From: an uncultured Clostridia bacterium
GTDB taxonomy: Bacteria; Bacillota; Clostridia; Acetivibrionales; CALMWN01
DNA length: 7,636 nt
NCBI GenBank assembly: GCA_937873555.1
Contig: CALMWN010000113.1
Coordinates: forward strand, 1 to 7,636
Direction of reading: 5' to 3'
Part shown: piece after piece, positions 6,288 through 7,636 of the stretch
How the letters are laid out: the number at the start of each line of letters is the position of its first letter
How positions within the stretch are numbered: position 1 is the stretch's first letter
Notes under the pieces: generated by a model
Told to the model about the DNA's origin: nothing
Databases searched by the model: none
Seen by the model: the letters and a program-made list of their open reading frames with translations, nothing else
Position numbers and translations under genes: made by a program

Positions 6288-7043
6288 ATGAACCTGGGTG
6301 AAGAGCTTTTGGATGCTATGAGTCCCCATAACTTATTCAATATAAGCATTTTTGGGCTTTCGATCCCTGTAACCGATACTGTGGTGATAACCTGGGTAAT
6401 AATGGCATTTCTTATCATAGCATCATTGGTCATGACCAGTAACATGAAATTGGTACCCGTAGGCAGGCAAAACCTGATTGAATGGGTAGTTGAGACGATA
6501 AACGGGTTTGCCAGGACAAATATCGGTCATCATTGGGAGTATTTTGCACCCTATCTTGGGACTATACTCCTGTTCCTCCTGACGGCAAATACAATTTCCA
6601 TCTTCAATGTCCTCCCGGGCGCCGGCGAAATATACAGGCTGACACACCTGGAGGCATTCAGATATGTGAATGGAATAAACATCCGGCCGCCTACAAAAGA
6701 CATTAATGTGACCTCTTGCATGGCAATAATGTCAATTTTGCTTGTACTTTTTTCCGGGATAATCATTAGAAAACCCATAGGATGGATAAAGAGCTTTGTA
6801 GAACCCGTCCCTGCAATCGCACCATTCAAGGTAATGGACTATTTTATCAGGCCCACATCTCTTTGCTTCCGTCTTTTTTCAAACATACTGGGGTCTTTTA
6901 TTGTCATGGAGCTTATATATTTTGCCATGCCGGTTTTTTTACCTGCGGCATTGAGCATTTATTTCGATTTGTTTGACGGCGTACTGCAGGCTTATATTTT
7001 CGTTTTTCTAACTTCTCTTTACATTGCTGAAGCTGTTGATTAA
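6288..7043 (+). CDS. atpB: F1Fo-ATP synthase subunit a
   Basis: Subunit a forms the ion half-channels beside the rotating c-ring in the Fo membrane sector. It has 251 residues and starts at ATG 6288, six bases after GGGAAGGTG (6273-6281). The N-terminus (SPHNLFNISIFGLSIPVTDTV) and the following hydrophobic helix are typical. The essential arginine is R195 in SLCFRLFSN (191-199), equivalent to E. coli R210. The usual RLFGN reads RLFSN here. The C-terminal helix ends with LQAYIFVFLTSLYIAEAV, the conserved last half-channel helix. PPTKDINVT is a loop motif common in Firmicute a-subunits. The c-subunit gene follows after 15 nt. No atpI or atpZ gene precedes it; the neighbour upstream is the sugar operon. 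Confidence 0.96.
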   Translation: MNLGEELLDAMSPHNLFNISIFGLSIPVTDTVVITWVIMAFLIIASLVMTSNMKLVPVGRQNLIEWVVETINGFARTNIGHHWEYFAPYLGTILLFLLTANTISIFNVLPGAGEIYRLTHLEAFRYVNGINIRPPTKDINVTSCMAIMSILLVLFSGIIIRKPIGWIKSFVEPVPAIAPFKVMDYFIRPTSLCFRLFSNILGSFIVMELIYFAMPVFLPAALSIYFDLFDGVLQAYIFVFLTSLYIAEAVD

Positions 7044-7058
7044 GGGGGTGAATAAATA

Positions 7059-7295
7059 ATGAATGCCATTGGGTTAATAGCATTGGCTGCCAGCCTGGCC
7101 GTTTTCACAGGAGTGGGAGCAGGAATTGGTATTGGTATTGCCACATCGAAGGCTGCTGAAGCTGTTGCAAGGCAGCCGGAAGCTTCGGGGAAAATAACCA
7201 GTATTACACTGTTGGGTGCGGCACTTGCAGAAGCTACAGCAATATACGGGTTTGTAGTTGCGCTGCTGTTGATATTTGTAAAATGGCCGCTATAG
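7059..7295 (+). CDS. atpE: F1Fo-ATP synthase subunit c (ring proteolipid)
   Basis: This small two-helix protein, 78 residues, builds the rotating c-ring that carries ions across the membrane. Helix 1 holds the glycine series that packs the ring (G18, G20, G22, G24, G26). The polar loop is ARQPEASG (37-44, with the conserved RQP at 38-40). Helix 2 carries the ion-binding glutamate E58 in ALAEATAIYGF. In sodium-type c-subunits such as that of Ilyobacter tartaricus, the site also needs a glutamine in helix 1 and a serine after the glutamate. Here these positions read I25 and A59, so proton coupling is predicted. The Shine-Dalgarno run GGGGG (7044-7048) begins right after the atpB stop, ten bases before ATG 7059. 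That fits strong translation of a subunit needed in many copies. Confidence 0.96.
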   Translation: MNAIGLIALAASLAVFTGVGAGIGIGIATSKAAEAVARQPEASGKITSITLLGAALAEATAIYGFVVALLLIFVKWPL

Positions 7296-7372
7296 AGAAA
7301 CTTACGATGGATAATTTACATAATATATATGAACAAATAGTGTTTATGGATGCTGGAAAGGGTTGAATCTGG

Positions 7373-7636
7373 ATGATTGATTTTGGGCCGACTTTTATCT
7401 GGACGGCAGTGAACCTCCTTATACTTTACTTTATACTAAGAAAGATTCTTTTTAAAAATGTCACACAATTCATGAACAACAGGACAAAACTTGTAAAAGA
7501 TGCGCTTGAGAGCGCCGGGAAATACAAGGCAGAAGCTCTTGAACTGAAACAGGAATACGAACTTAAGATAAAAAATGCTGAAGATGAGGCCAGAAAAATT
7601 ATTAAAGATCTTTACAAGGATGGGATTCTCGAACCG
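7373..7636 (+). CDS. atpF: F1Fo-ATP synthase subunit b, N-terminal part (cut by window end)
   Basis: Subunit b is the stator stalk that ties the F1 head to the membrane sector. Eighty-eight codons are present and the frame is still open at the last base. MIDFGPTFIWTAVNLLILYFILRKILFK is the usual short N-terminus plus single membrane helix (about 8-26). After it comes a charged helix rich in Lys and Glu (about 30-80), expected to form the coiled coil. The start is fixed at ATG 7373 because TGA 7364-7366 closes the frame upstream. GGAAAGGG (7355-7362) is ten bases away. The usual FLFKPV after the membrane helix reads ILFKNV. The last residues DGILEP interrupt the helix pattern, which is odd for a b subunit. 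The gap after atpE is 77 nt, longer than the other gaps in this operon. Confidence 0.92.
   Translation, partial: MIDFGPTFIWTAVNLLILYFILRKILFKNVTQFMNNRTKLVKDALESAGKYKAEALELKQEYELKIKNAEDEARKIIKDLYKDGILEP

Overview
The window holds a carbohydrate-uptake and degradation operon followed by the start of an F1Fo-ATP synthase operon, all read on the + strand. The gene set suggests a fermentative, polysaccharide- or oligosaccharide-using Firmicute, most likely in class Clostridia. It combines a two-permease sugar ABC transporter with no dedicated ATPase, intracellular family 42 glycosidases, very G-rich Shine-Dalgarno sites (GGGGG, GGGGAGG), one TTG start, and an atpB-atpE-atpF order. The genus cannot be fixed from this window.

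Region 1 (1-2087) is a sugar ABC importer. It has the last 57 codons of what is probably the solute-binding lipoprotein, a 111-nt gap with a perfect 10-bp inverted repeat extendable to a 14-bp hairpin, then two inner-membrane permeases of the MalF/UgpA and MalG/UgpE types, each with a recognisable EAA loop. No ATP-binding gene is present, so a shared MsmX-type ATPase encoded elsewhere is inferred.

Region 2 (2127-6055) carries two tandem, homologous glycoside hydrolase family 42 (beta-galactosidase type) genes. The first is intact: 670 residues, both catalytic glutamates, and a four-cysteine zinc site. The second is broken. Its catalytic barrel (370 codons) and its trimerisation plus C-terminal part (263 codons) lie in different frames and overlap by 7 nt. 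Comparison with the intact neighbour suggests a net loss of about 49 bp at the junction rather than a one-base slip. Neither protein has a signal peptide, so the imported oligosaccharides would be cut in the cytoplasm.

Region 3 (6056-6287) is a 232-nt intergenic stretch. In order it holds a near-consensus sigma-A promoter (TTGACT, 18 nt, TAAAAT), a perfect 9-bp tandem repeat at the expected transcription start, a possible 13-codon leader peptide, a strong rho-independent terminator, and then the atpB ribosome site. Because the terminator lies between the best promoter and atpB, the region could be an attenuated leader of the ATP synthase operon. It could also simply be the end of the sugar operon with an atp promoter I cannot recognise.

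Region 4 (6288-7636) has atpB (subunit a), atpE (subunit c) and the first 88 codons of atpF (subunit b), the membrane Fo sector. The c-subunit ion site lacks the sodium-type glutamine and serine, so proton coupling is predicted. I see no wholly new system here. The items most worth checking are the split GH42 gene, the promoter-terminator leader before atpB, and the hairpin inside the transporter operon.
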